In this document: positions 40,630 through 48,186 of the stretch, piece after piece
Layout: every line of letters starts with the position of its first letter
How positions within the stretch are numbered: position 1 is the first letter of the stretch
DNA from: Actinomycetes bacterium
GTDB lineage: Bacteria; Actinomycetota; Acidimicrobiia; Acidimicrobiales; GCA-2861595
Direction of reading: 5' to 3'
Length of the DNA stretch: 49,832 bases
Assembly (NCBI GenBank): GCA_023264975.1
Contig: JAHFUS010000028.1
Coordinates: 1-49,832 of the forward strand
The notes under the pieces: model-generated
What the model saw: the letters and a program-made list of their open reading frames with translations, nothing else
Told to the model about the DNA's origin: nothing
Database searches by the model: none
Translations under genes and position numbers: made by a program

Positions 40630-41460
40630 CTAGTCCCGCTGCGGCCGCCAGCTCACGATCGCGGCCGGGGTGCTCCGCACAGGGGGGCGCAGCCGTCCCT
40701 TCTCCTCCACCAGCCACGACGACAGCAGGCCCCGCAGCTCGTGACGCACCGCCGGGTTGTCCGGGAGGAGGAGCTGGTCGCGGTAGGCCTTCACCGCCGC
40801 GTTGATGTTCTTGTGGTGGGGACGAGTCGGTAGCTCGACGACTTCGACCTCGGCGGGGATTCCGAGCTCGGCCAGGACGTCGACCAGATCGAGGTAGGTG
40901 GGGCCGAGGCGGCGCGGCTTGCCGTGGAAGTGGCGCCACAGCGGGTCGGTGAGGAAGTCGAGGCTGGCGGCGTTGGTGTACACGAAGGCCTGCTCGATCG
41001 TGCAGGCATCGAGCCGGCGGAGGAACCGCTTGGCGTCGGCGATGAGGGGCAGCACGTACGAGCACACCGAGACCGATGCGGGCGCCACGTCGACGTCGGG
41101 CCACGCGCCCACCACGCCCTCGACGTTGGTGAGCCTCAGTCGCCGGGCCCTCCTGGCCACGATCTCGACCATGACGGCGCTTGAGTCGACCGCCACCACC
41201 CGCTCCACCCGCGGTGCGAGCGCGAGGGCGAACCGACCGGGGCCGGCACCGACGTCGAGCAGGGTGGAGCGTGGCCCTGTAGCCCTGCGCAGGCGGGCCA
41301 ACAGAGGGTCCCGCTCGGCGGTGCCGGCCATGGCGGCGGCGAACCGCTTGGCCCGCTTGTCCCAGAAGGCGGGTCCGACCTCACCGCGCCCCGGGTCCAG
41401 TCGCTGCATCTCGGCCAGCCGTGCCTTGACCAGCGTGGACCAACGGGTCGAGGCGCCCAT
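40630..41460 (-). CDS. Class I SAM-dependent methyltransferase
   Basis: 276 residues from ATG 41460 (TTG 41466 is an alternative). A Rossmann-type methyltransferase: motif I LLDVGAGPGRFALAL near residue 70, acidic end of strand 2 VVAVDSS, then VVGAWPDVDV and YVLPLIADAKRFLRRLDA. The N-terminus (WSTLVKARLAEMQRLDPGRG, PAFWDKRAKRF) resembles the small-molecule methyltransferase type. Substrate unknown. On the minus strand GATACT lies 5 nt before the ATG, so it may be leaderless. It diverges from the acidic/histone-tail protein gene. Confidence 0.85.
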   Translation of the reverse strand: MGASTRWSTLVKARLAEMQRLDPGRGEVGPAFWDKRAKRFAAAMAGTAERDPLLARLRRATGPRSTLLDVGAGPGRFALALAPRVERVVAVDSSAVMVEIVARRARRLRLTNVEGVVGAWPDVDVAPASVSVCSYVLPLIADAKRFLRRLDACTIEQAFVYTNAASLDFLTDPLWRHFHGKPRRLGPTYLDLVDVLAELGIPAEVEVVELPTRPHHKNINAAVKAYRDQLLLPDNPAVRHELRGLLSSWLVEEKGRLRPPVRSTPAAIVSWRPQRD

Positions 41461-41506
41461 GGGCAAGTATCACCCCGATCAGGGTGCGTGGGGGTCGTGG
41501 CACGCG

Positions 41507-41512
41507 TAGGAT
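41507..41512 (+). promoter_or_regulatory. -10 box TAGGAT of the H1-tail protein gene
   Basis: TAGGAT is followed by 7 nt and ATG 41520, consistent with a leaderless transcript. Confidence 0.5.
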
Positions 41513-41519
41513 TTCAGGG

Positions 41520-42779
41520 ATGAAGAAGCCGCGTTTCGGTGGAGACGGTCGGTCCTCACGTGAGGATGCCGAGCGCGAGGCCCAAGAGGAGCTCAATCGC
41601 CTGACCCGCCGGTCGGGCCCGCCGCCGCCGCAGGGCGGCCCACCGCCCGCACGATCCTCCAACGCGCCACCTGCGAGGCAGGCGTACACGCCGCCACCGC
41701 CTCCGGCCGCACGCACGCCCACCGAGCGGTCCTACGCCCCGGGGCCCCGGACCTCGTACACCCCGCCACCCGCCGCTTCGCGGTCACCCGGTTTCTCCGG
41801 TCGCGCCCCCGTGGCGGCAGGCGACTGGGATGACGAGGAGGAGTACGACGACGAGGACGAGATCTACCACGCGCCGCGCAGCGCCAAGGAGGAGGAGGAG
41901 GCCGTCACCGGTCTCGCTCTCCAGGACTGGGCGGCCTTGCGAGGGCGGGCCGACCGCGTGGAGGAGTTCGCCATGCCGCGCCTCGACCCCACGTCGATCG
42001 AGGCCCAGCGGGACAGGGCACTCCGCGAGGTCATGGAGCGCCAGGACCGGCTGCAGCGCGAATACCGCGAGCGGCTGAAGCCGGTTGAGGGTTCCGCCGA
42101 TGCGTCCGACCGGCGCAACGCCCACCAGATGAACGTGCTGCGCCGGGCCAAGCCGCCGGGGATGATGAACATGGCGGCCGTGCAGACCGGCAACTTCAAC
42201 CGCCAGCGCCGCGAGCGCATGGTGATCGAGGACGAGCTGGCCGCAGCTGCGGCGCCGGCGCCGGCCAAGGGCAGGGCCAAGAAGGCGCCGGCTGCCTCCA
42301 AGGCGGTGGCGGCCAAGAAGGCTCCCAAGGTGGCGCCGCCGGCAGCCAGGACACCCGTGGGCGGCAAGGCTGCCCCGTCGGCAGCGAAGGCGCCCTCGCG
42401 CGACAAGGCTGCTCCGCCCGCGGCCAAATCTTCACGGAGTGCTGCGGCGGTCAGGGCATCCACCAGGACGGCCGCCGCCGAACGCGCTGCGCCGGTGGCT
42501 CCGCCTGCCCCGAGAGGTCGGGTGGCGGCCACCCGAGCCACTCCATCCACTGCTGCCGGCGGCCGCAGGACGCCGGCCGCCAGGACGCCGGCCGCACCCA
42601 CCGGCCGGCCTGTGGCCAAGCCGTCGATCGCGACCAGAGCGGCCCCCGCGGCACGGGCGGTCAAGCCTGTCGTCAAGGCGCCCAAGCCCGCAGCCAAGGC
42701 GCCCAAGCCCGCAGCCAAGACGGCGAAGCCGGCGGCCAAGGCGGCGAAGCCGGCGGCCAAGAACCCCCGCCGGGGTTAG
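41520..42779 (+). CDS. Disordered protein with acidic middle and histone-H1-like Lys/Ala/Pro tail
   Basis: 419 residues with no known enzyme domain. The N-terminus is basic then Pro-rich. An acidic patch (WDDEEEYDDEDEIYHA) precedes a helical region (QRDRALREVMERQDRLQREY). From about residue 245 on it is built of Lys, Ala and Pro, ending in KPAAK repeats (KAPKPAAK, KTAKPAAK, KAAKPAAK). Such tails resemble eukaryotic H1 and bacterial HupB/Hc1-like DNA-binding tails, so DNA or RNA binding is my inference. The central GMMNMAAVQTGNFNRQRRER stretch is unfamiliar. The tail DNA is itself repetitive (42677-42770). Confidence 0.78.
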   Translation: MKKPRFGGDGRSSREDAEREAQEELNRLTRRSGPPPPQGGPPPARSSNAPPARQAYTPPPPPAARTPTERSYAPGPRTSYTPPPAASRSPGFSGRAPVAAGDWDDEEEYDDEDEIYHAPRSAKEEEEAVTGLALQDWAALRGRADRVEEFAMPRLDPTSIEAQRDRALREVMERQDRLQREYRERLKPVEGSADASDRRNAHQMNVLRRAKPPGMMNMAAVQTGNFNRQRRERMVIEDELAAAAAPAPAKGRAKKAPAASKAVAAKKAPKVAPPAARTPVGGKAAPSAAKAPSRDKAAPPAAKSSRSAAAVRASTRTAAAERAAPVAPPAPRGRVAATRATPSTAAGGRRTPAARTPAAPTGRPVAKPSIATRAAPAARAVKPVVKAPKPAAKAPKPAAKTAKPAAKAAKPAAKNPRRG

Positions 42780-42793
42780 CAGGGGCGAGCCGG

Positions 42794-43186
42794 GTGCGCT
42801 GGCTGGCGGCCGGGGAGCGGGAGTTGGAGGGTGCCTGCGGCCAGGGCTTCCTCCAGGGCATCCTGCTGAGCGAGGTTTCCGCGCCCCGCTACACCACCGC
42901 CACCGAGCGGCGGATCGTGATGTGCGACGGGGTCGCCCGTGACCGCCGGGGCAAGGTCACCGTCGCCAGTATCTCCCTTCAGGTCCCGTGGACGAGGGTG
43001 TGCGCCTACTGGCTCGGCGTCGTGCCCTTCCCGCCCGACATGTGGCGCGAGGGCCCCGATGGCGAGGTCATCATCTTCACCCTCGAGCCTGAGGCGGCCG
43101 ACGGCCGTGACATCGTCGTATGGCCCCGCACGGAGGCGTGGACGGCGGCCGCCACGGCTATGGGCGTCCCCGAGCTGAAGGACTGA
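42794..43186 (+). CDS. Unknown 130-residue protein downstream of H1-tail protein
   Basis: GTG 42794 follows 14 nt after the preceding stop, so it is likely co-transcribed. No signal peptide or membrane helix. The sequence mixes strand-like and Trp-containing stretches (RIVMCDGVARDRRGKVTVAS, VCAYWLGVVPFPPDMW, EVIIFTLEPEAADGRDIVVW), suggesting a small alpha/beta fold. I do not recognise it. No ribosome site is obvious; the start could be a few codons later. Coding is supported by codon-position composition and lack of a competing gene. Confidence 0.55.
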   Translation: MRWLAAGERELEGACGQGFLQGILLSEVSAPRYTTATERRIVMCDGVARDRRGKVTVASISLQVPWTRVCAYWLGVVPFPPDMWREGPDGEVIIFTLEPEAADGRDIVVWPRTEAWTAAATAMGVPELKD

Positions 43187-43305
43187 CGCCGAGCCGGGCT
43201 CGACGTGTCGGGATTGAGGGCACGTTCCGAGACACCGGTACCGTTCCACCACCATGGAGGCGATGGTCGAAGCCCCGTGCCGCCCCGACGAGCCATCCGC
43301 CCGGC

Positions 43306-43650
43306 CGGTTCACGCTCCCTCGGCCTGCTCGACGGTCCCCGCAGGTGCGGTTCGACCGGGTGACCCGCCCCGCCCAGTTGTTCTTCGACGTCCCGATCGC
43401 GCTGGTGAGCCTTGTCGACGAGGACCGGCATTGGTCCGCGTCCGTCCAGGGACTCGCGATTCGGGAGACACCCCGGGAGTTGTCCTTCTGTGTCCGCGCC
43501 ATCCTGGGCGACGACGTGCTGCACGTGGCGGCCGCACGGTCGACCCGCCGTTCGCAGGCAATCCGCTCGTCGTCGGTGATCCGGAGATCCGCTTCTGCGC
43601 CGGCGCGCCGATCTCCGGTCCAGCGGGCCCCAAGCTGGGGTCGCTAGGCG
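43306..43650 (+). pseudogene. Degenerate GAF-domain fragment
   Basis: One frame reads RFDRVTRPAQLFFDVPIALV, then SLVDEDRHW and ETPRELSFCVRAILGDDVL. This is a clear GAF domain of the type found in GGDEF and adenylate-cyclase sensors. After about 43530 the homology moves to another frame (TVDPPFAGNPLVVGDP, EIRFCAGAPI), and before 43340 the start (SLGLLDGP) is in yet another. At least two frameshifts and a missing 3' end mark it as a relic. It runs into the 3' end of the convergent ABC transporter gene. Confidence 0.75.
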
Positions 43651-45575
43651 AACCGACGGGGGTCGACGGCGCGGGCGACGAGTCCCCCCGAGCCATTCGG
43701 CCCCGAGGACCGGTTGCCCGCCGGCCGCTCGAACTGGATGCGCGCGAGCTCGGAGTACAGGCCGCCGGCCTGCACCAGCTCGTCGTGGCGACCCCGTTCC
43801 ACGACGCGGCCCTTGTCCAGCACGAGGATCTGGTCGGCCGCCACCACCGTCGACAGGCGGTGGGCGATCACCAGGCTTGACCGGCCCTGCAGCGCCTCGG
43901 CCAGCGCGTTCTGGATCAGCATCTCCGACTCGGAGTCGAGGTGGGCGGTGGCCTCGTCGAGGATCACGAGCGCCGGGTCCTTGAGCAGCAGCCGGGCGAT
44001 GGCCACCCGCTGCTTCTCACCGCCGGACAGGCGATGGCCCCGCTCGCCGACGACGGTGTCGTAGCCGTCCGGCAGCGAGGCCACCAGGTCGTGGATGCGG
44101 GCCGCTCGGGCCACGTCGATCATCTCGGTTTCGGTGGCGTCGGGGCGGGCGTAGAGGAGGTTGTGGCGGATGGTGTCGTGGAACAGGTGGGAGTCCTGCA
44201 GCACCATGCCCACCGCGCCGGTGAGGCTCTCGATGCTGACGTCGCGAACGTCGTGGCCCTCCACCTTCACCACGCCGGCGACGGCGTCGTAGATGCGGGG
44301 GAGCAGCATGGCGATGGTGGTCTTGCCCGCCCCCGACGGGCCCACCAGGGCCACGCTCTGGCCGGGCTCGATGGTGAACGACACGTCCTGGAGCACCCAC
44401 GCCCGTTCGTCGTAGCCCGAGTCGGTGTGCTCGCCCTCCAGTGAGGTCAAGGTCACGTCGGTGGACCGGGGGTAGCGGAACCACACCTCCGACAGCTCGG
44501 CCCGACCGGCCGGCTGGTCGATGACGACGGCCCCCTCGCGCTCGGCGATGGCGGACGGGAAGTCCAGCACCTCGAACACCCGCTCGAATGACACCACGGC
44601 GCCGGCCAGGTCGACCCGGGCGCCGGCCAGCATGGTCATGGGCCCGTACAGCTGGGTGAGGTAGGCGGTGAAGGCCACGATCGTTCCGAGGCTGAGCGTG
44701 CCTTCGATGGCCATGTGGCCGCCCGCCCAGTACAAGACGCCGATGCCCACGGCCGCCACCAGTCCGAACATGCCGTGAAAGACCCGGCTGTAGACCGCGG
44801 TGTCGATGCCCACGTCGCGCAGGCGGCCGGCCCGCTCCGAGAACCCCGCCGTCTCCCTCCGGGGCCGGCCGAACAGCTTCATGAGCAGGGCCCCGCCCAC
44901 CTGGAAGCGCTCGGTCATCTGGGCGTTCATGCCGGCGTTGGCGTCCATCTGCTCCGCCATCAGCCTGTGTAATCGGCCCCGCATGCGGCGGGTGACCACG
45001 ATGAAGAGAGGAGCGATCACCAGGGCGAGCAGGGTGAGACGCCACTGGAGCACGAACATGGCCACGAGGGTGACCGCGAGGCCGAACACGGTGGACGCCA
45101 TCGACGTGAGCGTCTCCATGAAGACCCGGTGGCCGCCCTGGAGGTCGTTGGTGAGGCGGCTAGTGACGGCGCCGGTCTGCGATCGGGTGAAGAACGCCAC
45201 GGGCATGCGCTGGATATGGTCGAACAGGGCGACCCGCAGGTCGAAGATCACGCCCTCGCCCACGTGGCTCACGAACCACCGGCTGGCCACCTGGGCCACG
45301 GTGCTGGCGAAGGCGACAAGCAGGATGGCGACGCACAGGAGGTTGAGGAGGCCGACCCGCTTGTCGCCGATCGCCTTGTCGATGACGGCCCGGTAGAGCA
45401 GCGGCGGGACGGCGCCGAGCACCGACGACACCACGATGAGCAGCAACAGGGCGGCGATCTTTCGCTTGTAGCGGCGGGCGAAGCCCCACACCCGCACGAG
45501 CAGCTCCCGCGAGATGGTGGCATCGTCGTCAACGGGGCCCGAATGGAGCATGCGCCACCCCGCGAAGCTGTTCAC
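43644..45575 (-). CDS. ABC exporter with fused membrane and ATPase domains (MsbA/LmrA-like)
   Basis: 643 residues. Six membrane helices in the first ~340 residues (IAALLLLIVVSSVLGAVPPL; LLCVAILLVAFASTVAQVAS; VFGLAVTLVAMFVLQWRLTL and more) precede an ATPase domain with Walker A GPSGAGKTT, Q-loop region MVLQDSHLFHDTI, signature LSGGEKQRVAIARLL, Walker B ALVILDEATAHLD and the H-loop in VIAHRLST. It acts as a homo- or heterodimer exporting lipids, peptides or drugs. GTG 45575 is preferred because GATAAT (45582-45587) ends 6 nt upstream; ATG 45551 is the alternative. Its 5' end overlaps the carbonic-anhydrase relic. Confidence 0.9.
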   Translation of the reverse strand: MNSFAGWRMLHSGPVDDDATISRELLVRVWGFARRYKRKIAALLLLIVVSSVLGAVPPLLYRAVIDKAIGDKRVGLLNLLCVAILLVAFASTVAQVASRWFVSHVGEGVIFDLRVALFDHIQRMPVAFFTRSQTGAVTSRLTNDLQGGHRVFMETLTSMASTVFGLAVTLVAMFVLQWRLTLLALVIAPLFIVVTRRMRGRLHRLMAEQMDANAGMNAQMTERFQVGGALLMKLFGRPRRETAGFSERAGRLRDVGIDTAVYSRVFHGMFGLVAAVGIGVLYWAGGHMAIEGTLSLGTIVAFTAYLTQLYGPMTMLAGARVDLAGAVVSFERVFEVLDFPSAIAEREGAVVIDQPAGRAELSEVWFRYPRSTDVTLTSLEGEHTDSGYDERAWVLQDVSFTIEPGQSVALVGPSGAGKTTIAMLLPRIYDAVAGVVKVEGHDVRDVSIESLTGAVGMVLQDSHLFHDTIRHNLLYARPDATETEMIDVARAARIHDLVASLPDGYDTVVGERGHRLSGGEKQRVAIARLLLKDPALVILDEATAHLDSESEMLIQNALAEALQGRSSLVIAHRLSTVVAADQILVLDKGRVVERGRHDELVQAGGLYSELARIQFERPAGNRSSGPNGSGGLVARAVDPRRFA

Positions 45576-45889
45576 CTCGCCATTATCGCGGCACTCATCC
45601 TCGGCCTGTCCGAGGGCGACGCCCACATCATCCGCAACGCGGGCGGCGTAGTGACTGACGACGCCGTGCGCTCGCTCACCATCACGTTCAAGGACGACGC
45701 GGTCAAGGACCAGATCCAGGCCGACACCGGGATCCGCCCGCCGTTCGCCCTCGAGGCTTTCCCGGATGCCGACGAGGACGTGCGCCAGTCGATCGCCCGC
45801 ATCAAGGCGAGCCCCTTCATCCCCACAAGGACAACGTGCGCGGCTTCGTCCACGAGGTCGAGAAGGGAATCCTTCGCGAGATCCTGTAG
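45543..45889 (+). pseudogene. Beta-carbonic anhydrase relic lacking both zinc-ligand motifs
   Basis: The frame from ATG 45543 gives LGLSEGDAHIIRNAGG, VVTDDAVRSL, then DTGIRPPFALEAFPDADEDV, RQSIARIKASPFIP. This is unmistakably beta-carbonic anhydrase. The segment with CxDxR before LGLSEG and the segment with HxxC after DAVRSL are both missing, so zinc cannot be bound. The final part (HKDNVRGFVHEVEKG to a TAG at 45887) is in another frame because one C is lost near 45820. It is a decayed gene overlapping the start and promoter of the ABC exporter on the other strand. Confidence 0.85.
45582..45587 (-). promoter_or_regulatory. -10 box GATAAT of the ABC exporter gene
   Basis: On the minus strand GATAAT is followed by 6 nt and GTG 45575. 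It lies inside the carbonic-anhydrase relic, so the promoter may have evolved within dead coding sequence. Confidence 0.5.
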
Positions 45890-45975
45890 GCGCGAAGCGC
45901 GCCAGGGCCGAGACCGGCCGGCCCCAGGGTCGCCGCGTCCTCGGTCGTCTCCGAACTGCGCCAGACTCTCCGCCA

Positions 45976-47787
45976 ATGATGCGGCGGACGGTCGGCTTCG
46001 TGCTGGCAGCGATGGTGGCGATGGGCGGCTCGGAGGCCGTGCTCGGGGCAGCGCCTGCTGGTGCGCTCACGCCCCCGCCTGCGGCCCGGGGGTACTGGTT
46101 CGTGGGGTCGGACGGCGGGGTGTTCGGTTTCGGTGGCGCCCAGTTCTTCGGGTCCACCGGCGCCACCAGGTTGAACAGGCCCGTCGTGGGCATGGCCACG
46201 ACCCGGAGCGGGCGGGGCTACTGGCTGGTGGCGTCCGACGGTGGCGTGTTCGCCTTTGGCGACGCCGTGTTCCGCGGCTCCACCGGCGCCCTGGTCCTCA
46301 ATGCGCCCATCGTGGCCATGGCGGCCACGCCCACCGGCGCCGGGTACTGGCTCGTCGCCTCCGACGGCGGCGTGTTTGCCTTCGGCGACGCCACCTTCCG
46401 TGGGTCGACCGGGGCCATCACCCTGAACAGGCCGATCGTCGCCATGGCGGCGACGCCCACGGGGCGGGGCTACTGGCTGGTGGCAAGCGACGGGGGAGTG
46501 TTCTCCTTCGGCGATGCCGTCTTCCGGGGCTCGTCCGGCGCCATCCGCCTCAACAAGCCGATCGTCGGCATGGCCACCACGCCGTCCGGCCGGGGCTACT
46601 GGCAAGTTGCATCCGACGGCGGCATCTTCGCCTTCGGCGACGCCCGGTTCAAGGGCTCGATGGGGGCGACCACGCTCAACAAGCCGATCGTCGCCATTGC
46701 GTCCACGCCCCGGGGCGAGGGGTACATGATGGTGGCGTCCGACGGTGGGGTCTTCAGCTTCGGCGACGCCACCTTCGCAGGAAGCACCGGCGGGCAGCAG
46801 CTTTCGTCGCCCATCGTCGGCGTGGTGGCGCCGCCGGTGCGCACCACCCCCGAGGTCGCCATCTTCTTCTACCCCTGGTACGGACGGCCGGACCGGGACG
46901 GTGAGTGGCGGCACTGGGAGGGCAACGGCCACATGCCGCCCGCCGACTTCGCCGCCAACTTCTCCCCGGCGCGGGGCCTCTACAGCAGCACCGACCCCAG
47001 TGTGCTCAGTTCCCAGATGGCGGAGATCAGCGCGGCCGGCGTCGACCTGCTCGTGACGTCGTGGTGGGGACGAGGCTCTTTCGAGGACAAGGGCCTCGAG
47101 GCGGTGCTGGTGGCGGCCGCCAACCGGGGCGTGCGCGTGGCCGTCCACATCGAGCCCTACGTGGGGCGCACGGTGGCGACCATCGAGCAGGACGTCGGCT
47201 ACCTCCGTTCGCTCGGTGTGCGCGACGTCTGGCTGTACGGCATCCAGGGCCTGTCGGCCACCGACCTGGCTGCCGCCCGGAGCCGCATGGCCGCCGACGT
47301 GCGGTTGATGGGCAACGGGACAAACCCCACCGCCTACCGGTCCGGGGCGTTCGCCTCCTTCGCCCAGGCGGCCGGCCTCGACGGCATCTACACCTACGAC
47401 GCCGTGCGGTACACGCCGTCCGACTTCGCCACCATCTGTGCGTCCGCCCGCCAGGCCAACGTGCTGTGCTCGCCGTCGCCGTCCCCCGGTTACGTGGCCA
47501 ACCGCACCAAGTCGAGCGACGCGCAGGTGGTGGCCAGGGAGGGCGGCGCCCGCTACGACGCCACCTGGACCGGCGCCATCGACGCCGCGGCCGACATCGT
47601 GAGCATTACCAGCTACAACGAGTGGCACGAGGGGACCCAGATCGAGCCGGCCGTGCCCTTCTGCTTCCCCGACGGTGTGTGCTCGCCCGGCTACGAGGGC
47701 GCGTACAACACCACCGGGGCGCCAGCCTCCCAGGGCTCGTACCTGCGGCGCACGACGCTGTGGTCGTCGCTCTTCAAGGGGCTGTAG
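45976..47787 (+). CDS. Secreted GH99-like glycoside hydrolase with N-terminal six-repeat propeller
   Basis: 603 residues. The signal peptide is GFVLAAMVAMGGSEAVLGAA. Six 42-residue repeats of the GYWLVASDGGVFAFGDA type follow, about residues 38-290, probably one six-bladed beta-propeller. From about 293 comes a catalytic domain starting VAIFFYPWYGRPDRDGEW, with the GH99/GH71-type landmarks LLVTSWWGRGSFEDKGL, HIEPYVGRTVATIEQDV and VSITSYNEWHEGTQIEP. GH99 enzymes are endo-acting mannosidases or mannanases; the catalytic Glu pair is likely in the HIEPY and NEWHEG segments. The repeats probably bind glycan. Start ATG 45976. A strong hairpin follows the stop. Confidence 0.88.
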   Translation: MMRRTVGFVLAAMVAMGGSEAVLGAAPAGALTPPPAARGYWFVGSDGGVFGFGGAQFFGSTGATRLNRPVVGMATTRSGRGYWLVASDGGVFAFGDAVFRGSTGALVLNAPIVAMAATPTGAGYWLVASDGGVFAFGDATFRGSTGAITLNRPIVAMAATPTGRGYWLVASDGGVFSFGDAVFRGSSGAIRLNKPIVGMATTPSGRGYWQVASDGGIFAFGDARFKGSMGATTLNKPIVAIASTPRGEGYMMVASDGGVFSFGDATFAGSTGGQQLSSPIVGVVAPPVRTTPEVAIFFYPWYGRPDRDGEWRHWEGNGHMPPADFAANFSPARGLYSSTDPSVLSSQMAEISAAGVDLLVTSWWGRGSFEDKGLEAVLVAAANRGVRVAVHIEPYVGRTVATIEQDVGYLRSLGVRDVWLYGIQGLSATDLAAARSRMAADVRLMGNGTNPTAYRSGAFASFAQAAGLDGIYTYDAVRYTPSDFATICASARQANVLCSPSPSPGYVANRTKSSDAQVVAREGGARYDATWTGAIDAAADIVSITSYNEWHEGTQIEPAVPFCFPDGVCSPGYEGAYNTTGAPASQGSYLRRTTLWSSLFKGL

Positions 47788-47801
47788 CAACCCTCAGGAA
47801 C

Positions 47802-47837
47802 GACAGTGGGGCCGGCGGTGAAGCCGGCCCCACTGTC
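47802..47837 (+). terminator. Strong hairpin terminator after the GH99 gene
   Basis: A perfect 15-bp stem pairs 47802-47816 with 47823-47837 around the loop GGTGAA, 14 nt after the stop codon. No U-tract follows, as often in high-GC actinobacteria. Confidence 0.75.
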
Positions 47838-47946
47838 ACGCGTTCAATGGCACCTGCTTGCCCGCCCTGGGTAGAGGAACATCACGGCTCATCCGGCACA
47901 GAGGGCAGGAGGGGTCCTCGCTCGAATCGGCGCTTCGAGCGGCAAG

Positions 47947-47952
47947 TAGGCT
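47947..47952 (+). promoter_or_regulatory. -10 box TAGGCT of the tRNA-Cys gene
   Basis: TAGGCT lies 12 nt upstream of the tRNA 5' end. An 8-bp dyad (CGCTCGAA/TTCGAGCG, 47919-47926/47934-47941) lies just before it. Confidence 0.45.
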
Positions 47953-47964
47953 GCCTGGACGCCT

Positions 47965-48036
47965 GGCGGCGTGGCCGAGTGGTTTAGGCAAGGGCCTGCA
48001 AAGCCCTGTACACCGGTTCGATTCCGGTCGCCGCCT
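47965..48036 (+). tRNA. tRNA-Cys (anticodon GCA)
   Basis: The 72-nt sequence folds as a cloverleaf. The acceptor stem GGCGGCG/CGCCGCC is followed by discriminator T. The D arm carries GCC/GGC, the anticodon stem AGGGC/GCCCT closes the loop CTGCAAA with anticodon GCA at 47998-48000, and the T arm ACCGG/CCGGT has loop TTCGATT. CCA is not encoded. It is followed by an intrinsic terminator, and a tyrosine integrase gene starts about 150 bp downstream, the usual layout of a tRNA attachment site. Confidence 0.95.
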
Positions 48037-48041
48037 CAAGT

Positions 48042-48078
48042 GCCTGACCTGGTAAAGTGCCAGGTCAGGCGCTGTTTT
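48042..48078 (+). terminator. Intrinsic terminator of tRNA-Cys
   Basis: The perfect 11-bp stem GCCTGACCTGG/CCAGGTCAGGC (48042-48052/48060-48070) has the loop TAAAGTG and is followed by GCTGTTTT. Confidence 0.8.
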
Positions 48079-48135
48079 CGTTGATCAGGCAGTGTCCGTT
48101 GGAGTCCTTGGTCAGCCCTCAGAATCCGTTGTTCT

Positions 48136-48163
48136 GGTCACCGGCCGGTCACTTTTCGGTCAC
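48136..48163 (+). repeat. Three GGTCAC repeats at 11-bp period
   Basis: GGTCAC occurs at 48136, 48147 and 48158, exactly one helical turn apart, directly upstream of the integrase start. This is a pattern typical of arm-type integrase, excisionase or repressor sites. The role is inferred. Confidence 0.45.
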
Positions 48164-48186
48164 CGGTGGCGGAGAGGGTGGTCAAG

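Noticed and set aside
45817-47790. A 657-codon frame antisense to the GH99 gene
   Set aside because: It mirrors the propeller repeats and has no recognisable protein features.
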